From: Sphingomonas sp.
Lineage (GTDB): Bacteria; Pseudomonadota; Alphaproteobacteria; Sphingomonadales; Sphingomonadaceae
DNA: 64,000 bases
Assembly (NCBI RefSeq): GCF_017744835.1
Contig: NZ_JAGIAM010000003.1
Location: 62,001 to 126,000, forward strand
Reading direction: 5' to 3'
The stretch's first letter is position 1, and each line of letters opens with the position of its first letter. The notes beneath the pieces were generated by a model. The model was not told where the DNA came from. It saw only the letters and a program-made list of their open reading frames with translations, and made no database searches. This document shows, one piece after another, positions 23,891-31,283 of the stretch. Position numbers and translations under genes: made by a program.

Positions 23891-25517
23891 AAATGGCCTC
23901 CTTGAACGGCTCCATGCCGATCCGGCGATAGGTGTCGAGGAAGCGCTCTCCCGGCTGGCGCTGCGCGAGGTAGACGCCGGTTGCCTTGTCGACCGCCTCG
24001 ACCACGCCGTCCTCGTCGAAGCCGGGGCCGGTGATCTTGGCCTGCGAAATGTCCTCCGCACCCGATCCGCCCAGCAGCAGCTGGTAGTTCTCGGTGCCCT
24101 TACGATCGACGCCCAGGATGCCGATGTGCCCGGCATGGTGGTGGCCGCAGGCGTTGATGCAGCCGCTGATCTTGATCTTGAGCTCGCCCAGCTCGAGCTG
24201 GCGATCCATGTCGGCGAAGCGCTGCGCGATCTTCTGCGCGACGGGGATCGAGCGCGCATTGGCGAGGCTGCAATAGTCGAGCCCCGGGCAGGCGATGATG
24301 TCGGTCACCAGACCGAGGTTGGCGTCGGCGAGCCCTGCCGCGCGCAGCGCCTGCCACACGACATAGAGGTCCTGCTTGCGGACGTGCGGCAGCACCAGGT
24401 TCTGGGCATGCGTCGCGCGCAGCTCGTCGAAGCTGTACTGCTCGGCGAGGTCGGCGACGATATCCATCTGATCGGCCGAGATGTCGCCGGGGATGCCGCC
24501 GACGGGCTTCAGACTGATGTTGACGATCGCATAGCCCGGCGCCTTGTGCGCGATGGTCTGGCGATCGGCCCAGAGCGCGAACTCGGGATCGCTGCGATCG
24601 ATCTCGTCGCTGAGGCCCGCCTCGAACGGCGGCGGCGCGAAATAGGCCGCGATCCGATCATACTCGGCCTGGGGGAAATCGGTGCCCAGCGACAGGAAAT
24701 GCTGGAATTCCTCTTCCACCTGACGGCGGAATTCCGCCTCGCCCAGCTCGTGGACCAGGATCTTCATCCGCTGCTTGTGGATGTTGTCGCGGCGCGCATG
24801 CATGTTCCACACGCGCAGCACCGCCTGAAGGTACGAGAAGATCTGCGCCGCGGGCAGGAATTCGCGGATCTGGTAGGCGATGATCGGGGTACGGCCCATG
24901 CCGCCGCCCGCGAACACCTCGAAGCCCTGCTCGCCGGCTTCGTTCCTGACGATGCGCAGCGCGAAATCGTGCCAGCGCAGCGCGGCACGGTCCTCGTCGG
25001 CTGCGATAACCGCGATCTTGAACTTGCGGGGCAGGTAGCTGAATTCGGGATGGAAGGTGCTCGCCTGGCGGAGCAGCTCGGCCCAGGGGCGCGGATCGCA
25101 GATCTCGTCCGCGGCGGCGCCGGCATATTGGTCTGCCGAGATGTTGCGGATGCTCTCGCCGCTGGTCTGGATCGCATGCATCTCGACCGTCGCCAGCTCG
25201 GCGAGCAGGTCGGGCGCTTCCTCGAGCTTGATCCAATTGTACTGGATGTTCTGCCGCGTGGTGAAATGGCCATAGCCGCGGTCGTACTTGCGCGCGATGT
25301 CGGCCAGCTTGCGCATCTGCCGGCTGTCGAGCGTGCCATAGGGGATGGCGACGCGCAGCATGTACGCGTGAAGCTGGAGGTAGAGACCGTTCTTGAGCCG
25401 CAGCGGCTTGAACTGGTCGTCGTTCATCGCGCCGGCGATGCGGCGCGCGGTCTGGTCGCGGAATTCCTCGACGCGCGCGTCGACGATCGCCTGGTCATAT
25501 TGGTCGTAGCGGTACAT
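23883..25517 (-). CDS. cysI: Ferredoxin-type nitrite/sulfite reductase, assimilatory
   Basis: This hemoprotein reduces sulfite to sulfide with six electrons, in the cytoplasm. The 544-residue length and two ferredoxin-like half-domains fit the siroheme reductase family. The N-terminal half has GYGHFTTRQNIQYNWI, and the coupled [4Fe-4S]-siroheme ligands are CPGLDYC (about 430) and CINAC in KISGCINACGHHHAGHIG (about 478). It sits between DUF2849 and DUF934 genes in the sulfur operon and directly downstream of cobA, which supplies the siroheme precursor; this context favours sulfite over nitrite as substrate. No flavoprotein partner (CysJ) is encoded nearby, so ferredoxin or another donor is likely. 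Confidence 0.93.
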   Translation of the reverse strand: MYRYDQYDQAIVDARVEEFRDQTARRIAGAMNDDQFKPLRLKNGLYLQLHAYMLRVAIPYGTLDSRQMRKLADIARKYDRGYGHFTTRQNIQYNWIKLEEAPDLLAELATVEMHAIQTSGESIRNISADQYAGAAADEICDPRPWAELLRQASTFHPEFSYLPRKFKIAVIAADEDRAALRWHDFALRIVRNEAGEQGFEVFAGGGMGRTPIIAYQIREFLPAAQIFSYLQAVLRVWNMHARRDNIHKQRMKILVHELGEAEFRRQVEEEFQHFLSLGTDFPQAEYDRIAAYFAPPPFEAGLSDEIDRSDPEFALWADRQTIAHKAPGYAIVNISLKPVGGIPGDISADQMDIVADLAEQYSFDELRATHAQNLVLPHVRKQDLYVVWQALRAAGLADANLGLVTDIIACPGLDYCSLANARSIPVAQKIAQRFADMDRQLELGELKIKISGCINACGHHHAGHIGILGVDRKGTENYQLLLGGSGAEDISQAKITGPGFDEDGVVEAVDKATGVYLAQRQPGERFLDTYRRIGMEPFKEAIYG

Positions 25518-25518
25518 G

Positions 25519-25815
25519 TCAGATCACCCAGCTGCCGGCATTGGGATCGGCGGGTTTGAGCGTGAGGTCGGGGCGCACGGTCGGGCCATAGGCGCGGATG
25601 CGGTCCTTGATGTGCGCGGGGCGGGGCCCCTCGGGCGTCATCGTGCCGTCGATCACCACGCCGCCGTTGACGCGGCGCGCGCCGGTTTCCTCTGTCAGGA
25701 TCGCCTCGCCATGATCGCCGACATCGGCGGCATCCTCGACATGGATCGACCAGCCCTGGCCGGTCCACCAGATCACTGCGCCCGTGCGCAGGTCGTTTCC
25801 GGTCAGAATCTTCAC
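25519..25815 (-). CDS. DUF2849 family protein
   Basis: The 98-residue protein matches DUF2849, a family found between cobA/cysG and cysI in alphaproteobacterial sulfur operons. It begins VKILTGNDLRTGAVIWWTGQ and contains GWSIHVEDA; no catalytic motif is evident. The start is a GTG at 25815 that overlaps the cobA stop by four bases (GTGA), and only one base separates its stop from the cysI start. This tight coupling implies equal expression with sulfite reductase. The role is unknown; an accessory part in siroheme or cluster insertion is possible. Confidence 0.88.
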   Translation of the reverse strand: MKILTGNDLRTGAVIWWTGQGWSIHVEDAADVGDHGEAILTEETGARRVNGGVVIDGTMTPEGPRPAHIKDRIRAYGPTVRPDLTLKPADPNAGSWVI

Positions 25816-26597
25816 GCAAGCGTCTCCGCAGTCTTGGCCCATGCGGCCAGCTTGTCCTCTGCATCGGCGAGCTGGACGACTTCGCCGACGACGATGATCG
25901 CGGGGCTCTGCACCTTCTCGCGCTCGACCATCTCGCCCAGATCGGCGAGCAGCGTGCGCAGGGCGCGGTGGCCCTCCAGCGTCGCGCGCTCGAGCACCGC
26001 GACGGGCATGTCGGGCGCCACGCCATCGGCCATCAGCTTGTCGGCGATGGCAGGGCAATTGGCGACGCCCATGTAGATCACCAGCGTGCGGCCCTTGCCG
26101 GCGAGGCCGGACCAATCCTGGTCGGAAAGCCCCTTGCACTGGCCCGCGACGAAGCTGACCGCGCTCGACCAGTCGCGGTGGGTCAGCGGCAGCATCGCCT
26201 CGGCCGCGGCACCCAGCGCGGCGCTGACGCCCGGAATCACTTCGACGGGCAGCCCGGCCTCGCGCACGGCTTCGACTTCCTCGCCGCCGCGGCCGAAGAT
26301 GAAGGGGTCGCCCCCCTTCAGCCGCACGACGATCGCGCCGGTCTTCACATGCGCGACGATCAGCGCGTTGATCGCCTCCTGCGGCAGCGTATGCCGGCCG
26401 CGGCTCTTGGCGACCGAGATGCGGTGCGCATTGGGCGCGAGGTCGAGCACGCGCGGATCGACGAGCCCGTCATGGACGAGAACGTCGGCCGCGCGCAGTG
26501 CCTCGACGGCGCGCACGGTGAGCAGTCCGGGGTCGCCCGGGCCCGCGCCGACAAGGATCACGCGCCCACGCGCGGATGGATCGAGCAGAGTTGCCAT
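25812..26597 (-). CDS. cobA: Uroporphyrinogen-III C-methyltransferase
   Basis: The enzyme methylates uroporphyrinogen III twice to give precorrin-2, the precursor of siroheme needed by sulfite reductase. The 261-residue protein carries the SAM-dependent methyltransferase signatures VGAGPGDPGLLTVRA near residue 15, VRLKGGDPFIFGRGGEE near 90, and VIPGVSAALGAA near 118. It is the short SUMT form without the dehydrogenase/ferrochelatase part of CysG, so those steps must be encoded elsewhere. The ATG at 26597 is 74 bases after the ACT-domain gene, and its stop overlaps the DUF2849 start. Confidence 0.94.
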   Translation of the reverse strand: MATLLDPSARGRVILVGAGPGDPGLLTVRAVEALRAADVLVHDGLVDPRVLDLAPNAHRISVAKSRGRHTLPQEAINALIVAHVKTGAIVVRLKGGDPFIFGRGGEEVEAVREAGLPVEVIPGVSAALGAAAEAMLPLTHRDWSSAVSFVAGQCKGLSDQDWSGLAGKGRTLVIYMGVANCPAIADKLMADGVAPDMPVAVLERATLEGHRALRTLLADLGEMVEREKVQSPAIIVVGEVVQLADAEDKLAAWAKTAETLA

Positions 26598-26671
26598 GGG
26601 TGTCGCAGATGGTCCCGGACTGCCGGCGGGGCAACGGAGGATGCTTTGGGGGGCGAGTAGGGAAGCTATCG

Positions 26672-27028
26672 CTATGCCACGGTGGCGATTTCCCGCGGCC
26701 GTACTTGCATGCCTCCATCGGCCGCCTCCGACGCCTGCGGCGCGGTGTCTACGGGATAGAGCATCAGCACCACGGCGGCCACGCTGGTGAGCGCGCGGAA
26801 GCGCTCGGCGAGCCGTTCGGCGCGCGCCGGCTCGATCTCGACCTCGAACGCAATCCAGATGCCGCCGCAGCTCTGCCGGGCCTGCAGCTCGCGGGGCAAT
26901 AGGTCGAGGTTCGCGAGCATGCCGACGATCTTCGCCAGTGCCTGCGGGCAGCGATCGGCGTGGACTTCGAAGCGGGGCAGGGACGCCCGGCGCAGGGCCG
27001 CAGCGGCCGGATAGGTTGATTGAACCAT
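26672..27028 (-). CDS. ACT-domain protein heading the sulfur operon
   Basis: This 118-residue protein resembles a single ACT domain: FEVHADRCPQALAKIVGMLA (strand and helix with the usual Gly-free ligand turn), then LQARQSCGGIWIAFEVEIE and the helix AERLAERFRALTSVAAVVLM. ACT domains bind amino acids and usually regulate enzymes, as in the small subunit of acetolactate synthase. It is the first gene of a run that continues into cobA, cysI and cysH, so it may sense an amino acid such as cysteine for sulfur assimilation; this is inference. The ATG at 27028 has GAAGG upstream and a stable folded leader immediately before it. The C-terminal 25 residues are polar and probably flexible. Confidence 0.6.
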   Translation of the reverse strand: MVQSTYPAAAALRRASLPRFEVHADRCPQALAKIVGMLANLDLLPRELQARQSCGGIWIAFEVEIEPARAERLAERFRALTSVAAVVLMLYPVDTAPQASEAADGGMQVRPREIATVA

Positions 27029-27041
27029 TGGAAAACCTTCG

Positions 27042-27109
27042 GATTGCCGGAACCAGGGGCTGGTTCGGGAGCGCGCTTCGCAGCCCGCTCCCGCGCACGA
27101 CCGGCAATC
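27042..27109 (-). ncRNA. Candidate structured 5' leader (three-way junction)
   Basis: Given in + coordinates: outer stem GATTGCCGG (27042-27050) with CCGGCAATC (27101-27109), nine pairs; hairpin A AACCAG/CTGGTT (27051-27056/27060-27065); hairpin B CGGGAGCG/CGCTCCCG (27066-27073/27086-27093). All pairs are perfect and the helices abut with almost no unpaired bases. In the leftward transcript this sits 13 bases before the ACT-gene start. Further upstream GGCGC/GCGCC segments (27114-27145) can pair in alternative ways. This looks like an attenuator or riboswitch-type element; no known class is matched. Confidence 0.5.
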
Positions 27110-27285
27110 GCCCGGCGCAAGGCGCCAGCGATGCCCTGTCGGCGCTAGCCGGTAATTCGGAGGGTGACCGGCGCGCGGCGCGAACCGAGGCGCGCGGCAG
27201 TGCCGCGTCCGCGCTTCGATGATGCTTCCGCCATGGTCATGGCGTCGCGGCTAGCATGGCGCAGGCGGGCTGCCCAGCCCCGGGA

Positions 27286-28629
27286 TCAGGCCGCGATCGG
27301 CTGACCGGCCGTCGCGAGCGCCTTGGCATGCGCTGCAATCACCGCGCGGGTGCTCGCATCGCTGTCGAACACGCCGTACCAGCCCTGCGGCTCGTGCGGC
27401 GGGTCGCCGACGAAGGGATCGCCGTGCTGGTAGCGATGGTCACCGTGTGCCGCGCGGCCTTCGCCGTTCCACGCCCAGAAGTTGCTCCCCTGGATCGGCC
27501 CGCCGGTGCGCACGCTGTTCTCCACCGCGTCGTAGATCAGCTTGTAATAGGCGTCCTTGTAGCTGGTCGCGCTCTCGGGATCATAGCCGCCGCCGTCGCG
27601 CGGATAGCCGAATTCCTCGATCACCAGCGGCTTGCCGAGCTGCCGCGCGAGCGCGACGTGCCGGTCGATATAGTCGCGCACCAGCGCCAGTCCCTTGTCG
27701 TTGGTGCCGGCGAGGTTCCTGGCGTCGATCCAGCTCCAGTTGAGCGGCCAGATGTGCGCCGTGCAATAGTCGATCTCGGGAAAGCCGTGTTCCTTCAGGT
27801 AGATGTCGGCGCTTTCCACGGCGCCTTTCAGCCCCTCGCTGCCGGTGCAGACGAGATGGTTGCGATCGATCATCTTGATCAGCTTCGCCGTGCCCTGCAC
27901 CCAGGCATAGAAGGCCGGGAGCAGCGGTGCGGCAGCCTCGGCCGAGCCCGCCGGGCGCGGCTCGTTGGCGAGCTGCCACGCCATGATCGTCGGGTCCTCG
28001 GCATAGCGGGTGCCGGTGACTGCGTTGGTGCGCCCCACCAGCGCGCGAACCCAGTCGTGGTAGAGCTCCACCGCCTGGCGGTTGGCATAGAATTGCGCGG
28101 TCGCGTTGGGGAAGGCGGGCCAGGGGTGGGCGGGGTCGCCCATGTCGACATAGTTGCCCGTCGCGTAGAACAGGTAGGTCGCCATGCCGCCCGACCATTC
28201 CCAGAAATTGGTGAGGTAGAGCACGGCCTTCATTTGCCTTTTGGTCATTTCGGCAAGGCAAAAGTCGAGCCCGTCGAGCAGCGCCGCGTTCCATGGCCCG
28301 CGCTGCTGGCGGAAGCCCGGCTTGACCGAATTCTTGAGCGGCCCTTCCTCGGCCGAGGCGAGGATGCGCAAATTGGTCACGCCCATCGCGGCGAGCGTGT
28401 CGAGCTCGCGCTTGAGCCGCTCGCGATCGCCGAAATCGGCGCTGGCGCCCAGCCAGGCGCCGTACCAGATGTTGGCGCCGACGAAGCGATAGGGCGCGCC
28501 GCCCAGCGTGAAGCCCGTGCCGCTGCGCCGGACGAAGGTCCCCGCCGGCGCCGCCAAGAGCGGAGCGGGAAGCGCGAGGCTCGACGCGAGCGCGCCGCCT
28601 GCCCCGAGCAGCGACCGGCGAGTGACCAT
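27286..28629 (-). CDS. Glycoside hydrolase family 5, mannanase-like, exported
   Basis: GH5 enzymes cleave internal beta-1,4 links in mannan or cellulose. The 447-residue protein has a twin-arginine signal (TRRSLLGAGGALASSLALP), a TIM-barrel with the acid/base Glu in IMAWQLANEPRP near residue 220 and the nucleophile Glu in KPLVIEEFGYPRD near 345, matching the mannan endo-1,4-beta-mannosidase subgroup. The ATG at 28629 directly follows a TTG; the ATG is preferred. It is a single gene, not near the GH3 locus, so joint regulation is unclear. It lies in front of the ACT-sulfur operon but is not related to it in function. Confidence 0.9.
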   Translation of the reverse strand: MVTRRSLLGAGGALASSLALPAPLLAAPAGTFVRRSGTGFTLGGAPYRFVGANIWYGAWLGASADFGDRERLKRELDTLAAMGVTNLRILASAEEGPLKNSVKPGFRQQRGPWNAALLDGLDFCLAEMTKRQMKAVLYLTNFWEWSGGMATYLFYATGNYVDMGDPAHPWPAFPNATAQFYANRQAVELYHDWVRALVGRTNAVTGTRYAEDPTIMAWQLANEPRPAGSAEAAAPLLPAFYAWVQGTAKLIKMIDRNHLVCTGSEGLKGAVESADIYLKEHGFPEIDYCTAHIWPLNWSWIDARNLAGTNDKGLALVRDYIDRHVALARQLGKPLVIEEFGYPRDGGGYDPESATSYKDAYYKLIYDAVENSVRTGGPIQGSNFWAWNGEGRAAHGDHRYQHGDPFVGDPPHEPQGWYGVFDSDASTRAVIAAHAKALATAGQPIAA

Positions 28630-28711
28630 CAATCCCGCTCCCGAATTTCTTTATTCAATGCCGACCATAGCGGCTCCACGGCGCTTGGGAAGCCGCCGGG
28701 AGCCGCGCCGG

Positions 28712-29695
28712 TCAGCCGGCCGCGAGCCTCGCATCGCGCCGCGTGCGGTGCAGCGAATAGGCGATCCCCGCACCCAATATCGCGAAGGTGGCGCCGAGCG
28801 ACACCAGCGGCGGGAATTTCTCGATGTCGAGCGCGCCGGCGACGAACACCTTGGAGCCGATGAACACCAGCAGCACCGCGAGCGCATATTTGAGGTAGTG
28901 GAAGCGGTGGATCATCGCCGCGACCGCGAAGTAGAGCGCCCGCAGGCCCAGCACCGCGAAGATGTTCGACGTGTAGACGATGAACGGGTCGGTGGTGATC
29001 GCGAAGATCGCCGGGACCGAGTCCACTGCGAACACCACGTCGGCGAACTCGATCAGCACCAGCGCGAGGAACAAGGGCGTTGCCTGGAGCGCGACGCGCC
29101 CGGTTTCCGGGCTGACGCGCCGCACCAGGAAGCGGCCGCCTTCGAAACCCTCGGTCACGCGCAGCTTGCGGCGCGCGAAGGCGAGCACCGGCTGATCGCC
29201 GACCGAATAGTCGCCCGGCGGCCGGACGAGCATCTTGATGCCGGTGAAGACCAGGAATGCGGCGAAGAGGTAGAGCACCCATTCGAAGCGCGTGACGAGC
29301 GCCGCGCCGACGCCGATCATCACCGCGCGCAGCACGATCACGCCCAATATGCCCCAGAAGAGCACGCGGTGCTGATACTGCCGCGGCACGGCGAAATAGC
29401 CGAAGATCGTCGCGATCACGAAGACATTGTCGAGCGCGAGCGACTTCTCGACGACGAAGCCGGTCAGATAGTCGAGACCGGCGCCGCTGCCGAGCGACCA
29501 CCATATCCATCCGCCATAGGCCAGGCCCACCGCGATGTAGAAAGCGGAGAGCTTCAGGCTCTCGCGCACGCCGATCTCCTGCTTCTTGCGATGAAGCACG
29601 CCGAGATCGAAGGCGAGCAGCGCGGCCACCACCAGGAGGAAGGCGGCCCACATCCACAGCGGCTTGCCCAGGAAGGCCGTGAGCAGGAAATCCAT
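28712..29695 (-). CDS. TerC family membrane protein (Alx-like)
   Basis: TerC proteins are inner-membrane proteins linked to manganese export and to loading exported metalloenzymes. The 327-residue protein has about nine hydrophobic segments, paired acidic motifs in SLALDNVFVIATIF and FADVVFAVDSVPAIFAI, and the central RPPGDYSVGDQ loop typical of the Alx branch. The start at 29695 has a matching N-terminus (MDFLLTAFLGKPLWMW). In other bacteria the gene is controlled by the manganese riboswitch yybP-ykoY; I looked for that motif in the 150-base leader here and did not find it. Confidence 0.92.
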   Translation of the reverse strand: MDFLLTAFLGKPLWMWAAFLLVVAALLAFDLGVLHRKKQEIGVRESLKLSAFYIAVGLAYGGWIWWSLGSGAGLDYLTGFVVEKSLALDNVFVIATIFGYFAVPRQYQHRVLFWGILGVIVLRAVMIGVGAALVTRFEWVLYLFAAFLVFTGIKMLVRPPGDYSVGDQPVLAFARRKLRVTEGFEGGRFLVRRVSPETGRVALQATPLFLALVLIEFADVVFAVDSVPAIFAITTDPFIVYTSNIFAVLGLRALYFAVAAMIHRFHYLKYALAVLLVFIGSKVFVAGALDIEKFPPLVSLGATFAILGAGIAYSLHRTRRDARLAAG

Positions 29696-29848
29696 CAGAC
29701 GAAACCTTCAGTCGATCGCGGCAAGGCACAGCGCAGCCTTCTCGCTCCGTCGCCGGAGGAGGCCGGATCAGGTTGGGACAATGGCCCGCCGCCGGGCCGG
29801 AGGACCGCGGCGGCGGGCAGGATCGGAGCCGTTCGGGGGACTTGGGGG

Positions 29849-30142
29849 CTAGTCGAACAGCTCCTCGAGGAACGATTTGCGCCGCTTGTGCGGATAATGG
29901 CCGTGCTTCTGGCCATAGGCGCGCGCGTCATAGGGCTGCGGCGGGGCGCCGTAGCTCTCGCGCGGCGCCGTCGGCACCGGAGCAGGCGAGACTGCCGCGC
30001 TGCTTCGCTCGATGATCTTGTCGAGCTCGCCGCGGTCGAGCCACACGCCCCGGCACGCCGGGCAATGGTCGATCTCGATCCCTGCGCGCTCGATCGGCAC
30101 CAGCCTGGTGCCGTCGACGGGGCAAGTGAAACTGCCGGTCAT
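29849..30142 (-). CDS. Zinc-ribbon (TFIIB-type) small protein
   Basis: The 97-residue protein has an N-terminal zinc ribbon: CPVDGTRLVP and CPACRGVWLDRGELDKII, with two CxxC-like pairs and the WLDRGEL signature of zf-TFIIB domain proteins. The C-terminal half is proline-rich then basic (GHYPHKRRKSFLEELFD). It begins three bases after the stop of the second Bax inhibitor gene and is read with it. The role of these small proteins is unknown; the metal site may serve structure or nucleic-acid contact. Confidence 0.88.
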   Translation of the reverse strand: MTGSFTCPVDGTRLVPIERAGIEIDHCPACRGVWLDRGELDKIIERSSAAVSPAPVPTAPRESYGAPPQPYDARAYGQKHGHYPHKRRKSFLEELFD

Positions 30143-30145
30143 CGC

Positions 30146-30862
30146 TTACTCCTCCTGCTGGCCGAACAGGCTCAGCAGCAGCTGGAACAGGTTGATCAGG
30201 TTCAAGTAGAGCGACAGCGCGCCCATCACCGCGAGCTTCTCGGTCGCCTGGGTGCCGGCATAGGCGAGATACTCGCTCTTCAGCCGCTGCGTGTCCCAGG
30301 CGGTGAGGCCGGTGAACACCACGATGCCGGCGATCGAGAGCACCATCTGGAGCATCGACGAGCCGAGGAAGATGTTGACCAGGCTCGCCAGCACCACGCC
30401 GATCAGCCCGATCATCAGAAAGGTCGAGAAGCGGGTGAGATCGGTCTTGGTCGTATATCCCCACAGGCTCATCGCCAGGAAGATCGCCGAGGCGGCGAAG
30501 AAGGCGCCCGCGATGCTGGTGGCGGTGAAGACCAGGAAGATGCTCGCCATCGACAGGCCCATCACGCCCGCGAAGGCGAAGAAGGCCGTCCAGGCGCCCG
30601 CGGTCGTCATCTTCTCGATTCGGAAGGTGAAGAAGAAGACGAAGGCCAGCGGCGCCAGCATCGCCACCCATTTGAGCGGCGTGCCGAAGATCAGGCCGAC
30701 GAGCGCAGGCGAACTCGCGACGAGCGCCGCCACTGCGCCGGTGAGCAGCAGGCCCAGCCCCATGTTGCGGTAGATGCCGAGCATGTAGCGGCGCAGCCCT
30801 TCGTGCCGCGCGGCGGCGCCGGCGGCGGCATGGGCGTTGAAGTAGTTTATCGGGTCAGCCAT
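30146..30862 (-). CDS. Bax inhibitor-1/YccA family membrane protein (copy 2)
   Basis: This 238-residue paralog of the gene at 5358 has seven hydrophobic segments and the shared signature LWGYTTKTDLTRFSTFLMIG, with GLTAWDTQRLK in place of the GLTAYHTQAIK of copy 1. GGAGA lies before the ATG at 30862; upstream in-frame sequence does not look like protein. It heads a small unit with the zinc-ribbon gene. As with copy 1, a role in membrane stress or FtsH control is inferred from the family. Confidence 0.93.
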   Translation of the reverse strand: MADPINYFNAHAAAGAAARHEGLRRYMLGIYRNMGLGLLLTGAVAALVASSPALVGLIFGTPLKWVAMLAPLAFVFFFTFRIEKMTTAGAWTAFFAFAGVMGLSMASIFLVFTATSIAGAFFAASAIFLAMSLWGYTTKTDLTRFSTFLMIGLIGVVLASLVNIFLGSSMLQMVLSIAGIVVFTGLTAWDTQRLKSEYLAYAGTQATEKLAVMGALSLYLNLINLFQLLLSLFGQQEE

Positions 30863-30873
30863 GATTTTCTCCA

Positions 30874-31095
30874 TCAAGCATGTGCAGGACGCGCCCGGCG
30901 CAGCACGGCGCGGGCCATGCGGCGCATCTCGGCGGCGTCGGGGATGTGTCGGAACAGCCGGTCCTTGACGGCGAGCCGCTCCTTCTTGAGCCGCGTCAGC
31001 CGGAACTGGTCCGGGGTACGGCGCGCGCGTTCGCGCCGGATCTCGCGATTGAGCATCCAGTGGGCGGCGATGAGCCGTTCGATCATCTGGGTCAT
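30874..31095 (-). CDS. DUF465 (YdcH-like) small protein
   Basis: The 73-residue protein matches the DUF465 pattern: a charged helical hairpin with LNREIRRERARRTPDQFRLT and LKKERLAVKDRLFR. It is highly basic and has no signal peptide. The start at 31095 is preferred because GAGAGG lies upstream; an ATG five codons earlier would place that site in the gene. It ends 11 bases before the second Bax inhibitor start and is likely co-transcribed. No function is established for the family. Confidence 0.8.
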   Translation of the reverse strand: MTQMIERLIAAHWMLNREIRRERARRTPDQFRLTRLKKERLAVKDRLFRHIPDAAEMRRMARAVLRRARPAHA

Positions 31096-31202
31096 AAAGC
31101 CTCTCGTCATCGATGTTGCATCGATCGAGGCGCTGGCTTGGGGGAGTTTGGGCTTGGGCCGCCGTCACCTGCACCGAGCGCGCTCGATGCGGTCCGACAT
31201 CA

Positions 31203-31223
31203 CGAGGGCTTTGTAAGCCCTCG
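31203..31223. terminator. Perfect nine-pair hairpin
   Basis: CGAGGGCTT, loop TGT, AAGCCCTCG. It lies 60 bases 3' of astD (read leftward) and upstream of the DUF465 gene, so it could end the astD transcript, although a T tract is missing on that strand. Confidence 0.5.
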
Positions 31224-31283
31224 CCAGAGGGGCCCGGTCCGCAGCTAGAGATTAGGCGGTGTTCGCGCCGCTTTCAAGGGGCG

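Noticed and set aside
29696..29848. Manganese riboswitch (yybP-ykoY) before the TerC gene
   Set aside because: The conserved GGGGAGUAG-type core and its partner segments are not present on the minus strand leader.
5358..30862. Recent duplication of the Bax inhibitor gene region
   Set aside because: The two proteins share only scattered identity and have different neighbours, so they are old paralogs, not a recent segmental copy.
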